29,916 nucleotides of DNA, taken from CAZBBC01 sp964489835 (GTDB taxonomy: Bacteria > Calditrichota > Calditrichia > JAJRVZ01). The stretch spans positions 1 through 29,916 of the forward strand of contig CAZBBC010000042.1 in the NCBI GenBank assembly GCA_964489835.1. Direction: 5' to 3'. The position numbers and the translations under genes were made by a program. The notes under the pieces were generated by a model. It saw only the letters and a list, made by a program, of their open reading frames with translations, ran no database searches and was not told the origin of the DNA. This document shows positions 23,523 through 29,916 of this stretch, piece after piece. Each line of letters opens with the position of its first letter. Position 1 is the stretch's first letter.

Positions 23523-24080
23523 TTATGCTTGTTTTCTAAATGGCATTCCGAATGACTTCAATAATTCGTAGGCTTCCTCATCAGATTTAGCACTGGTTAC
23601 GATTGTTACGTCCAAACCGCGGATACGATCAATTTTATCTACATTAATCTCAGGAAAAATAATTTGTTCCTTTATACCCAAGGAATAATTTCCCTTCCCG
23701 TCAAAAGAACTGTCCGCAAGACCTCTAAAATCTCTGATTCGCGGGATCGCAATCGAAATAAATCTATCAAGGAATTCAAACATCCGTTTACGCCGAAGCG
23801 TGACACGTGTACCAATATCCATTCCTGCCCGTAATTTGAAATTTGAAATAGCTTTTTTTGCACGTGATTTTGCTGGTTTCTGACCAGCGATAATTGTCAG
23901 ATCATTCATTGCACTATCTAATAGTTTCGGGTCCTGTTTAGCATCTCCAACACCCATATTCAGGGAAATCTTGAGTAAACGGGGTACTTCACTTATATTT
24001 TTGTACCCGAATTTTTTCATTAAATAGGGAACAATCTCTTTTGTATATTTTTCCTGAGCTCTTACTTGATATTCAGCCAT
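23523..24080 (-). CDS. rplE: Ribosomal protein L5
   Basis: 185 residues from the ATG at 24080; an in-frame TTG at 24083 sits directly before it, but AGAGG is better spaced for the ATG. L5 binds 5S rRNA with L18 and contacts the P-site tRNA and S13. Conserved parts include PRLLKISLNMGVGDAKQD, IAGQKPAKSRAKKAISNFKL, GTRVTLRRKRMFEFLDRF and RDFRGLADSSFDGKGNYSLG, ending with LLKSFGMPFRK. It lies 17 nt after rplX. Confidence 0.98.
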   Translation of the reverse strand: MAEYQVRAQEKYTKEIVPYLMKKFGYKNISEVPRLLKISLNMGVGDAKQDPKLLDSAMNDLTIIAGQKPAKSRAKKAISNFKLRAGMDIGTRVTLRRKRMFEFLDRFISIAIPRIRDFRGLADSSFDGKGNYSLGIKEQIIFPEINVDKIDRIRGLDVTIVTSAKSDEEAYELLKSFGMPFRKQA

Positions 24081-24097
24081 CAAAAACCTCTTCTAAC

Positions 24098-24412
24098 TTA
24101 ACTGCTAAGCATTTCACCACTTTTTTTACTTATTCGGACTTTTGTCCCATCTTCCAGAATTTTGTATCCAATGCGGGTCGGTTCACTGGTCTTAGGGTCG
24201 ATAATCATTACATTCGATACCTGAATAGCCGCCTCTTTTTCAACAATTCCACCTTGTGGATTTTTTTGAGACGGTTTGGTATGTTTCTTAATAATATTAA
24301 CCCCTTCAACAATTATCCGGTCCTGATTGGGAAAAACTTTAAGAACCTTACCGGTTTTTCCCCTGTATTTCCCGGTTAAAATTTTTACATTGTCATTTTT
24401 AACTACACGCAT
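24098..24412 (-). CDS. rplX: Ribosomal protein L24
   Basis: 104 residues with an N-terminal KOW motif: DNVKILTGKYRGKTGKVLKV at about 7-26, followed by VEGVNIIKKHTKPSQKNPQG and GGIVEKEAAIQVSNVMI. L24 is one of the two proteins that start 50S assembly and sits at the exit tunnel. The ATG start follows AAAGG. Length and end (KKSGEML) are ordinary for the family. It is 15 nt downstream of rplN. Confidence 0.98.
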   Translation of the reverse strand: MRVVKNDNVKILTGKYRGKTGKVLKVFPNQDRIIVEGVNIIKKHTKPSQKNPQGGIVEKEAAIQVSNVMIIDPKTSEPTRIGYKILEDGTKVRISKKSGEMLSS

Positions 24413-24427
24413 GGCGACCTTTCTGAT

Positions 24428-24796
24428 TTATAATACCTCTGGTGCCAGAGAAATGATTTTCATAAATTCCTTTTCACGCAGTTCCCGGGCAACCGGGCCG
24501 AATATGCGTGTTCCGCGCGGTTCATTTTGATTATCGATCAAAACGGCAGCATTTTCATCAAAACGGATATAAGAACCATCATCTCTGCGTATTTCCTTTG
24601 CCGTCCTTACAATGACAGCACGTGATACTTCACCTTTTTTAACTGCACCGCCAGGGATGGCGTTTTTTACCGATACAACAATAATATCTCCAATAGATCC
24701 GTATTTTTTCTTCGATCCGCCCAACAAGCGAATACACATGACACTTTTTGCCCCTGAGTTATCCGCGACCACTAATCTGGTATTTTCCTGTATCAT
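24428..24796 (-). CDS. rplN: Ribosomal protein L14
   Basis: 122 residues, the standard bacterial length. L14 packs against 23S rRNA near the factor-binding face and contacts 16S helix 44 across an intersubunit bridge. Signature segments are VVADNSGAKSVMCIRLLGG (9-27), GDIIVVSVKNAIPGGAVKKG, RFDENAAVLIDNQNEPRGTR and the end IFGPVARELRE. The start is ATG, 24 nt after rpsQ, with AAGGAT upstream. Confidence 0.98.
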   Translation of the reverse strand: MIQENTRLVVADNSGAKSVMCIRLLGGSKKKYGSIGDIIVVSVKNAIPGGAVKKGEVSRAVIVRTAKEIRRDDGSYIRFDENAAVLIDNQNEPRGTRIFGPVARELREKEFMKIISLAPEVL

Positions 24797-24820
24797 TTCA
24801 AAATCCTTTGATAGGTTTTG

Positions 24821-25084
24821 TTACTTATACTTTTCGACGACCTCGACCATACGCCAACGTTTATTTCTACTCAGGGGCCTTGTTTCCATGATTTTCACGA
24901 TATCACCTGCATGACATTCATTTTTTTCATCATGGACCATCAGTCGTGTCGTTTTTGAAATAAATTTTCCATAAACCGGATGCTTCACGCGGCGTTTTAC
25001 AGCCACAGTGATCGATTTATTCATTTTATCACTAACGACTTCTCCAATTCTTTCTTTTCTTTTGTTACGACTTTCTTTCATCAT
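24821..25084 (-). CDS. rpsQ: Ribosomal protein S17
   Basis: 87 residues (or 86 from the adjacent second ATG at 25081, which is slightly farther from GGAAG). S17 is an early 16S rRNA-binding OB-fold protein: RKERIGEVVSDKMNKSITVA, then RRVKHPVYGKFISKTTRL and HDEKNECHAGDIVKIMETRP, with LSRNKRWRMVEVVEK closing the fold. It lies 7 nt after rpmC, close enough for coupled translation. The choice between the two ATGs changes only one residue. Confidence 0.97.
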   Translation of the reverse strand: MMKESRNKRKERIGEVVSDKMNKSITVAVKRRVKHPVYGKFISKTTRLMVHDEKNECHAGDIVKIMETRPLSRNKRWRMVEVVEKYK

Positions 25085-25091
25085 TCTTCCA

Positions 25092-25313
25092 TCACTTTTC
25101 TACATTTTTTGACTTACGGATACCACTTTTATATTCATTAATCAGGGTAATGACCCGTGCAATGTCCCGGCGTACCGTTCGGATACGCAGGGGATTTGTT
25201 ATCTGGTGTGTCGCTTTCTGAAGCTGTAAATTACCCATTTCGCTTTGTAATTCAGTCAGCTTGGTTTCCAGCTCTTCCGACGACAAACTAAATATTTCAT
25301 CTCTGCTCTTCAT
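25092..25313 (-). CDS. rpmC: Ribosomal protein L29
   Basis: 73 residues, two antiparallel helices typical of L29 at the exit tunnel rim: LSSEELETKLTELQSEMGNL, then QLQKATHQITNPLRIRTVRR and DIARVITLINEY. The end is a short basic tail (GIRKSKNVEK). The ATG start follows AGAAGGAACG, a good ribosome-binding site, and lies 17 nt after rplP. Trigger factor and SRP bind next to this protein together with L23. Confidence 0.97.
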   Translation of the reverse strand: MKSRDEIFSLSSEELETKLTELQSEMGNLQLQKATHQITNPLRIRTVRRDIARVITLINEYKSGIRKSKNVEK

Positions 25314-25330
25314 TTTCGTTCCTTCTATCT

Positions 25331-25735
25331 CTAACGAACTACAAATTTAGTCTTGATGGGCAATTTGTGGGAAGCAAGACGCATCGCCTCTTTCGCCATA
25401 TCTTCAGTAACCCCCTCGATTTCAAACATGACCCTGCCAGGCTTTATGACAGCTACCCAGTACTCCGGTGCTCCCTTGCCCTTCCCCATGCGTGTCTCTG
25501 CAGGCTTTTGAGTGACCGGTTTGTCAGGAAAAATCCGGATCCAGACCTTACCACCTCTTTTAATAGAACGGGTCATCGCAACACGGGCAGCTTCAATCTG
25601 ACGACTGGTTATCCAGGCCGATTCCAGGGCTTTTAAACCAAAATGACCAAAGGCGATATAATTACCCTTCTGGGCATTGCCCTTCATATGACCACGCTGC
25701 TTTTTCCGATACTTTACTCTTTTAGGCATTAACAT
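25331..25735 (-). CDS. rplP: Ribosomal protein L16
   Basis: 134 residues starting MLMPKRVKYRKKQRGHMKGN, the usual L16 N-terminus. A TTG nine bases upstream extends the frame but lies next to the GGGAG site; the ATG at 25735 has a 9-nt spacer. L16 organises the A-site tRNA region of 23S rRNA and binds late in assembly. Other hallmarks are GLKALESAWITSRQIEAARV, MTRSIKRGGKVWIRIFPDKP, GKGKGAPEYWVAVIKPG and SHKLPIKTKFV. It lies 17 nt after rpsC. Confidence 0.97.
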   Translation of the reverse strand: MLMPKRVKYRKKQRGHMKGNAQKGNYIAFGHFGLKALESAWITSRQIEAARVAMTRSIKRGGKVWIRIFPDKPVTQKPAETRMGKGKGAPEYWVAVIKPGRVMFEIEGVTEDMAKEAMRLASHKLPIKTKFVVR

Positions 25736-25752
25736 GCTAAACAACTCCCATC

Positions 25753-26385
25753 TTATCGTTTTCCGATCACTTCACCGTTACAAATCCATACTTTCACACC
25801 GATACAGCCATGCGTGGTATGCGATGTATAAGTTGCATAATCAATATCCGCACGGAGGGTATGTAGTGGAATCCGTCCCTGTTTATATTCTTCTCGTCGG
25901 GCCATTTCAGCACCACCAAGTCGTCCCGAACAGGCAATTTTAATCCCCTGTGCTCCCAAACGCATGGTTGAAGTAATTGATTTTTTCATCGCCCTGCGAA
26001 AACTAATCTTGCCCTCCAACTGTTTGGCAATATTCTGGGCAACGAGATAAGCATCAAGCTCGGGACGTTTTATTTCAGAGATATTAATTTGTACCTCTTT
26101 TCCGGAAATCGTTTTCAACTCTTCCCGCAATTTATCGACTTCTGCACCGCGTTTTCCTATAACAATACCTGGGCGCGCCGTATGCACGGTTAAAATAATT
26201 TTTTTCGCCGTACGCTCAATAGCAATTTTAGAAACCGCCGCATTATCCAGTCGACTTCGAACATACTTTCTGATCTTCAGATCTTCCTGTAAACTGTCTG
26301 AAAAATTCTTTTCATCAAACCAGTTACTGTTCCAGGTTTTGATGATTCCCAACCTCAACCCAATCGGATTTGTCTTTTGTCCCAA
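25753..26385 (-). CDS. rpsC: Ribosomal protein S3 (TTG start)
   Basis: 210 residues. S3 forms the mRNA entry pore with S4 and S5. The start MGQKTNPIGLRLGI is preserved with TTG as first codon, 5 nt after AGGAGT, which overlaps the rplV stop. The KH domain shows the GxxG-type loop in PGIVIGKRGAEVDKLREEL (about 73-91), and the C-terminal domain shows RRAMKKSITSTMRLGAQGIK, SGRLGGAEMARRE and GCIGVKVWICNGE. It ends soon after this, a minimal tail at the short end of the family. Confidence 0.98.
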   Translation of the reverse strand: MGQKTNPIGLRLGIIKTWNSNWFDEKNFSDSLQEDLKIRKYVRSRLDNAAVSKIAIERTAKKIILTVHTARPGIVIGKRGAEVDKLREELKTISGKEVQINISEIKRPELDAYLVAQNIAKQLEGKISFRRAMKKSITSTMRLGAQGIKIACSGRLGGAEMARREEYKQGRIPLHTLRADIDYATYTSHTTHGCIGVKVWICNGEVIGKR

Positions 26386-26394
26386 ACTGAACTC

Positions 26395-26739
26395 CTATTT
26401 GCTATCTTGTACAACTACTGTTAAATGAGACGTACGCTTTCTGATTTTTCCTGCCCTTCCCATCGACATCGGCCTGAAACGCTTAAGTGCCGGTCCATGA
26501 TTAACATAAGCCTCGGTAAGAATAATCTGATCCAGATCAAGACGCTGACCCTCTTCTAAATTGCCCAGATTCGCCACAGCCGAATGAATCGCTTTCTCAA
26601 TCGGTGTGGTCGCATCCTTACGTATAAAATGCAATTTGTTTAAGGCATCGCTAACAGGCAGACCCTTAACCAAATCTAAAACACGATTGATTTTGCGCGG
26701 TGATATTCTGATATATTTGGATCGTGCAACTGCTTGCAT
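26395..26739 (-). CDS. rplV: Ribosomal protein L22
   Basis: 114 residues. L22 contacts all six domains of 23S rRNA and lines the exit tunnel with a long beta hairpin, where macrolide-resistance changes occur. The N-terminal KYIRISPRKINRVLDLVKGL and the hairpin tip RFRPMSMGRAGKIRKRTSH (about 88-106) are intact. The ATG start is preceded by GGAGATG. It lies 17 nt after rpsS; its stop carries the rpsC ribosome-binding site. Confidence 0.98.
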   Translation of the reverse strand: MQAVARSKYIRISPRKINRVLDLVKGLPVSDALNKLHFIRKDATTPIEKAIHSAVANLGNLEEGQRLDLDQIILTEAYVNHGPALKRFRPMSMGRAGKIRKRTSHLTVVVQDSK

Positions 26740-26756
26740 GATACATCTCCATTCAA

Positions 26757-27044
26757 TTACTTTATTCGACTCAATCTCTCTGCTAATTTACCACCATGAC
26801 CCCGGAAGGTTCTGGTAGGTGAAAATTCGCCCAATTTATGCCCAACCATATTTTCACTGATATAAATAGGGATAAATTTTATACCATTATGAACAGCAAT
26901 GGTATGCCCTACAAAATCCGGTGGAATTGTCGATCGGCGAGACCAGGACTTGACAACAACCTTCCTATTTTCTGTATTCATGGTCTCAATCTTTTTCGCA
27001 AGACTTTCGTCTATAAAGGGACCCTTTTTAACAGATCGTGCCAT
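26757..27044 (-). CDS. rpsS: Ribosomal protein S19
   Basis: 95 residues. S19 lies in the 30S head next to S13 and contacts the A-site region. The family pattern is complete: ARSVKKGPFIDESLAKKI, VVVKSWSRRSTIPPDFVGHT, IAVHNGIKFIPIYISENMVG and HKLGEFSPTRTFRGHGGK. The ATG start follows AGGGAG at normal distance, 9 nt after rplB. No unusual residue was noticed. Confidence 0.98.
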   Translation of the reverse strand: MARSVKKGPFIDESLAKKIETMNTENRKVVVKSWSRRSTIPPDFVGHTIAVHNGIKFIPIYISENMVGHKLGEFSPTRTFRGHGGKLAERLSRIK

Positions 27045-27053
27045 ATTTACTCC

Positions 27054-27878
27054 CTATTTGCGTTTTTTTATAATCAACGAACTTGACGGTTTCTTCTTCT
27101 TTCGTGTTTTTAAGCCTTTACTCAGCTGGCCCCAGGGTGAGACAGGATGTCTCCCACCGGATGATTTTCCCTCTCCACCACCCATCGGGTGGTCGATCGG
27201 ATTCATTGCGACACCCCGAACATGCGGGCGTCGGCCTATCCAACGTGAACGGCCTGCCTTTCCGATTGAAATATTAAAATGATCAGCATTCGAAACCTGA
27301 CCCATAGTTGCATAACATTTTAATGGTACTTTTCTTACCTCACCAGACGGCAATTTCAGCATGGCCCAATTGCCTTCCTTTGCCATTAACTGAACAGCTG
27401 TTCCGGCACTCCGGGCAATCTGCCCGCCCTTATTTTCTCGAATCTCAATATTATGCACCGACACCCCAACCGGGATTTTTTCTAATGGCAAAGCATTCCC
27501 GGGCTGTAACTTGACATTTTCGCCGGCCTCAATCATATCGTTTACTTTTAATCCATCCGGAGCAAGAATATAATTCTTTACCCCATCCGCATAGAACAAT
27601 AAGGCAATACGAGCCGTACGATTCGGATCATATTCGATCGCAGCTACTCTGGCTGGTATATTTCGTTTATTTCTTTTGAAATCAATTAAGCGATATCTTC
27701 TTTTATTCCCACCACCTCTGTGCCAGGAAGTTATTTGACCACCATTATTACGTCCACCACTCTTTTTTAAACTACGAATTAGACTTTTTTCCGGTTCGGA
27801 CTTCGTGATTTGATCAAACGTACTGACCGTCTTGTATCTTTGTCCTGGCGTAATCGGTTTAAAAGATTTAATTCCCAT
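27054..27878 (-). CDS. rplB: Ribosomal protein L2
   Basis: 274 residues, normal for the family. L2 is needed for subunit joining and peptidyl transfer. The N-terminal OB domain has GGRNNGGQITSWHRGGGNKR and RYRLIDFKRNKRNIPARVAA; the SH3-like part has GTAVQLMAKEGNWAMLKLPS; the C-terminal loop that reaches the active centre has RPHVRGVAMNPIDHPMGGGE with the essential His (in DHPMGGG). The ATG start is close to AGGATAT; the gene lies 21 nt after rplW. Confidence 0.98.
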   Translation of the reverse strand: MGIKSFKPITPGQRYKTVSTFDQITKSEPEKSLIRSLKKSGGRNNGGQITSWHRGGGNKRRYRLIDFKRNKRNIPARVAAIEYDPNRTARIALLFYADGVKNYILAPDGLKVNDMIEAGENVKLQPGNALPLEKIPVGVSVHNIEIRENKGGQIARSAGTAVQLMAKEGNWAMLKLPSGEVRKVPLKCYATMGQVSNADHFNISIGKAGRSRWIGRRPHVRGVAMNPIDHPMGGGEGKSSGGRHPVSPWGQLSKGLKTRKKKKPSSSLIIKKRK

Positions 27879-27899
27879 AATATCCTCGAATCCTTTGGA

Positions 27900-28199
27900 T
27901 TATGCGTGCTCGAACAGTTCGATCTTATCACCTTCAACCAGCGTAACAATAGCCTTTTTCCATGCCGGTCGCCGGCCGTGAAATCTACCTGCTTTGGTCA
28001 TCTGCTGTCTTATTTTACCTCGAACATTCATCGTTTGTATCTTGGCCACTTTAACGTCAAACCGTTTTTCAATTTCATTACTTATTTCAATCTTATTGGC
28101 ATGACGGTATACTTCAAATGCATACTTATTTTCACTATCCTGCAGTCTTGCAATCTTTTCCGTATATAACGGTTTAATTAAAATCTGTACATTCTTCAT
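27900..28199 (-). CDS. rplW: Ribosomal protein L23
   Basis: 99 residues. L23 at the tunnel exit is the docking site for trigger factor and SRP. The N-terminal LIKPLYTEKIARLQDSENKY, the helix RHANKIEISNEIEKRFDVKV and the flexible loop NVRGKIRQQMTKAGRFHGRR, then RPAWKKAIVTL, are the expected elements. The ATG overlaps the rplD stop by 4 nt (ATGA), so the two are probably translationally coupled. Confidence 0.97.
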   Translation of the reverse strand: MKNVQILIKPLYTEKIARLQDSENKYAFEVYRHANKIEISNEIEKRFDVKVAKIQTMNVRGKIRQQMTKAGRFHGRRPAWKKAIVTLVEGDKIELFEHA

Positions 28200-28825
28200 A
28201 CTGCAAGCACCTCATTAATTTTTGTAAGCGCACCCTCCTGTACAACAAGATTCTCTGCTTTTAACACGTCATAGGTGGAAAAAGTGACGGAATCTTTTAC
28301 AGATACTTTATGTAAATTTTTTACAGATGTGTTAATATTCGCCTCATGAGCAGCTGTCAACAAAAGAACCTTAGAATCAACCAGGTCGAGTGCTTTTAAA
28401 AGATCTATCATTTTTTTGGTCTTCGGCTCATCAAAAGAAAAATTCTCCACAACTTTGATCTTATCATCTTTCGCTTTATAACTTAAAGCAGAAATTCTTG
28501 CCAATTTTTTCACTTTTTTATTAATACCAACCGAATAATTCCGCGGACTTGGGCCGAATACAGTTCCGCCACCAACATGATGTGGAGCCCGGATAGTACC
28601 CTGCCTCGCTCTACCGGTTCCTTTCTGCCGAAATGGCTTCCGGCCACCCCCACGTACTTCCGATCTGCCTTTTGATTTATGGGTCCCCTGTCGGTTATTT
28701 GCACGTATAGAACGGACATCCAGCCACAGTGAATGGTCATGGGGATCTGCTTTAAATACCTTATCTGATAAATCAACGGTTCGATCCGTTGATATACCGC
28801 TGATGTTAAAAACTTTAAGTTTCAT
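28196..28825 (-). CDS. rplD: Ribosomal protein L4
   Basis: 209 residues. L4 reaches into the exit tunnel with a long loop, seen here as KSKGRSEVRGGGRKPFRQKG, then TGRARQGTIRAPHHVGGG (about 50-90), followed by VFGPSPRNYSVGINKKVKKL. In E. coli, L4 also represses the S10 operon by attenuation in the leader; whether that applies here is unknown, although a terminator does lie just upstream of rpsJ. The start is ATG, with CAGG as a modest ribosome-binding site, 26 nt after rplC. Confidence 0.97.
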   Translation of the reverse strand: MKLKVFNISGISTDRTVDLSDKVFKADPHDHSLWLDVRSIRANNRQGTHKSKGRSEVRGGGRKPFRQKGTGRARQGTIRAPHHVGGGTVFGPSPRNYSVGINKKVKKLARISALSYKAKDDKIKVVENFSFDEPKTKKMIDLLKALDLVDSKVLLLTAAHEANINTSVKNLHKVSVKDSVTFSTYDVLKAENLVVQEGALTKINEVLAV

Positions 28826-28851
28826 AAATTAAAACCTGTATGGCTATGTGT

Positions 28852-29472
28852 TTATATTTTTTTTATCTCAACCAAAGAATTTGAGGTACCGGGAAGGGGC
28901 CCTTTAATAAATAAAAGATTCCGTTCCACATCAACTTTTACGATATGTACAGAAGAAACGGTCACACGGTTATTTCCCATTCTACCTGCCATTTTAATAC
29001 TTTTAAATACGCGTGAAGGAGAGGAACTTTGCCCAATAGAGCCTGGAGCGCGCAACCGGTCTGACTGACCATGGGTTTTATTCCCGCCACTAAAGCCATG
29101 ACGCTTCATAACACCCTGAAAACCTCTTCCCTTAGTATAACCGCTAATTAAAACTTCTTCACCTTCCCTAAACATTTCAACCGTTAATTCAGATCCAACT
29201 TCGACTTTCTCATCAAGAGATAAGTCAAATTCCTTCAAATACCTAAGCGGTTTCAAATCTGCTTTTTTCAAATGTCCGACAAGTGGTTTCTTTGCATGTT
29301 TTTCTTTCATCTCAGAAAATCCCAACTGGACGGCGCGATACCCATCATTTTCCATGGTCTTTACCTGGGCTACATAACAAGGACCCGCATTAACGACCGT
29401 GACAGGAATTGACCGGCCACTTTCGTCAAAAATCTGGGTCATGCGTATTTTTTTTCCTAATAATCCACTCAT
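28852..29472 (-). CDS. rplC: Ribosomal protein L3
   Basis: 206 residues from the ATG at 29472, which has GGAG 6 nt upstream; a TTG at 29484 is in frame but lies before that site. L3 is an early 50S assembly protein whose loop approaches the peptidyl transferase centre. Typical parts are GLLGKKIRMTQIFDESGRSI, then YTKGRGFQGVMKRHGFSGGN and KTHGQSDRLRAPGSIGQSSS (Gln in THGQS is the site that PrmB methylates in other bacteria), and GRMGNNRVTV. It is 16 nt after rpsJ. Confidence 0.97.
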   Translation of the reverse strand: MSGLLGKKIRMTQIFDESGRSIPVTVVNAGPCYVAQVKTMENDGYRAVQLGFSEMKEKHAKKPLVGHLKKADLKPLRYLKEFDLSLDEKVEVGSELTVEMFREGEEVLISGYTKGRGFQGVMKRHGFSGGNKTHGQSDRLRAPGSIGQSSSPSRVFKSIKMAGRMGNNRVTVSSVHIVKVDVERNLLFIKGPLPGTSNSLVEIKKI

Positions 29473-29488
29473 CGATTTCTCCAACTCA

Positions 29489-29797
29489 TCAAGTTTTTAT
29501 CTCTACATCCACACCAGACGGAAGTTCTAATTTCATCAAGGCATCAATAGTCTTATTCGTTGCATTCAAAATATCAATCAGTCTTTTGTGAATGCGGGTT
29601 TCAAACTGTTCCCGCGATTTCTTATCAACATTTGGAGATCGTAAGACGGTATATACCGTACGATCTGTTGGCATCGGTATGGGTCCGGAAATAATAGCTC
29701 CCGTGGCCTTTGCGGTTCGAATAATCTTATCTGTTGATTTATCAATCAGATTATGATCATATGCTTTTAGGCGTATCCTAATATTTTGTCCTGCCAC
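29489..29797 (-). CDS. rpsJ: Ribosomal protein S10 (GTG start)
   Basis: 102 residues. S10 belongs to the 30S head and, with NusB, serves in transcription antitermination. Family segments are QNIRIRLKAYDHNLIDKSTD, then GAIISGPIPMPTDRTVYTVL and the C-terminal EQFETRIHKRLIDILNATNK. The start is GTG with GGAG 7 nt upstream; nothing upstream in the short spacer gives a better start. The gene follows tuf across an intrinsic terminator, so its own promoter or read-through is required. Confidence 0.97.
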   Translation of the reverse strand: MAGQNIRIRLKAYDHNLIDKSTDKIIRTAKATGAIISGPIPMPTDRTVYTVLRSPNVDKKSREQFETRIHKRLIDILNATNKTIDALMKLELPSGVDVEIKT

Positions 29798-29822
29798 TCC
29801 GTCTCTCCATATGTATGATGTT

Positions 29823-29846
29823 AAAAAAGGCGGTACAGCTACCGCC
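29823..29846 (-). terminator. Rho-independent terminator/attenuator between tuf and rpsJ
   Basis: On the minus strand GGCGGTA and TACCGCC form a perfect 7-bp stem with a 4-nt loop (GCTG), followed by six T residues. It begins about 20 nt after the tuf stop and ends 25 nt before the rpsJ GTG. It could end a tuf transcript, regulate read-through into the ribosomal operon, or both. Confidence 0.9.
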
Positions 29847-29868
29847 TGTTATATAATTTTAATTAGTC

Positions 29869-29916
29869 CTATTCGACAATTTCAGTTACAACGCCGGCAC
29901 CAACCGTCCGTCCGCC
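29869..29916 (-). CDS. tuf: Elongation factor Tu, C-terminal end only (cut by window edge)
   Basis: The last 15 codons and a TAG stop of a minus-strand gene encode GGRTVGAGVVTEIVE, the classic C-terminus of EF-Tu domain 3 (RTVGAGVVT). EF-Tu carries aminoacyl-tRNA to the ribosome. The rest of the gene lies beyond the window. tuf directly before rpsJ is a common bacterial arrangement. Confidence 0.95.
   Translation of the reverse strand, partial: GGRTVGAGVVTEIVE

Overview
The window is almost gap-free and every convincing gene lies on the minus strand, so transcription runs from high to low coordinates. It holds two unrelated blocks separated by a terminator near 15.2 kb. No tRNA, rRNA, CRISPR array or insertion sequence was seen. 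The order secY-map-infA-rpmJ-rpsM-rpsK-rpsD-rpoA-rplQ, with no adk between secY and map, together with the IF-1 sequence, suggests a member of, or relative of, the Fibrobacterota-Chlorobiota-Bacteroidota (FCB) group, perhaps an uncultured phylum such as Calditrichota or Marinimicrobia. This is inference from gene order and remembered sequences, not a database result.

Region 1 (29916 to 15213) is the complete S10-spc-alpha ribosomal superoperon: the last codons of tuf, a Rho-independent terminator, then rpsJ, rplC, rplD, rplW, rplB, rpsS, rplV, rpsC, rplP, rpmC, rpsQ, rplN, rplX, rplE, rpsN, rpsH, rplF, rplR, rpsE, rpmD, rplO, secY, map, infA, rpmJ, rpsM, rpsK, rpsD, rpoA and rplQ. A second strong terminator closes it. 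rpmJ (38 codons) is easily missed because of its size. An unusual number of these genes start at TTG (rpsC, rpsN, rplF, rpsE, infA, rpsM, rpsK), and L17 carries a long charged tail.

Region 2 (14957 to 146) starts after a 255-bp spacer containing a possible promoter. It runs: secreted GHL10-type glycoside-hydrolase-like protein, urocanate hydratase (hutU), a ParA-type ATPase, a winged-helix/acidic-linker/receiver protein, CheW, a two-HAMP chemoreceptor, and a giant CheA-type hybrid kinase of about 1812 residues. Gaps from the first gene to cheA are 1 to 14 nt, so this looks like a single transcription unit. After 81 nt come a secreted beta-helix protein ending in a TonB-like C-terminal domain and a small alkaline-phosphatase-superfamily metalloenzyme.

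The sensory genes make a self-contained signalling core: receptor, CheW adaptor, kinase with three intact and several degenerate Hpt-like modules, and a receiver with a possible nucleic-acid- or protein-binding N-terminus. It resembles the Pil-Chp (type IV pilus) chemosensory class more than the flagellar class. A ParA-like protein may position the array. No cheR, cheB, stand-alone cheY, parB or hutH/hutI was seen in the window. The most unusual observations are the tandem duplication at the CheA N-terminus, the wHTH-acidic-REC protein, the orphan hutU inside a sensory operon, and the beta-helix/TonB-C fusion.
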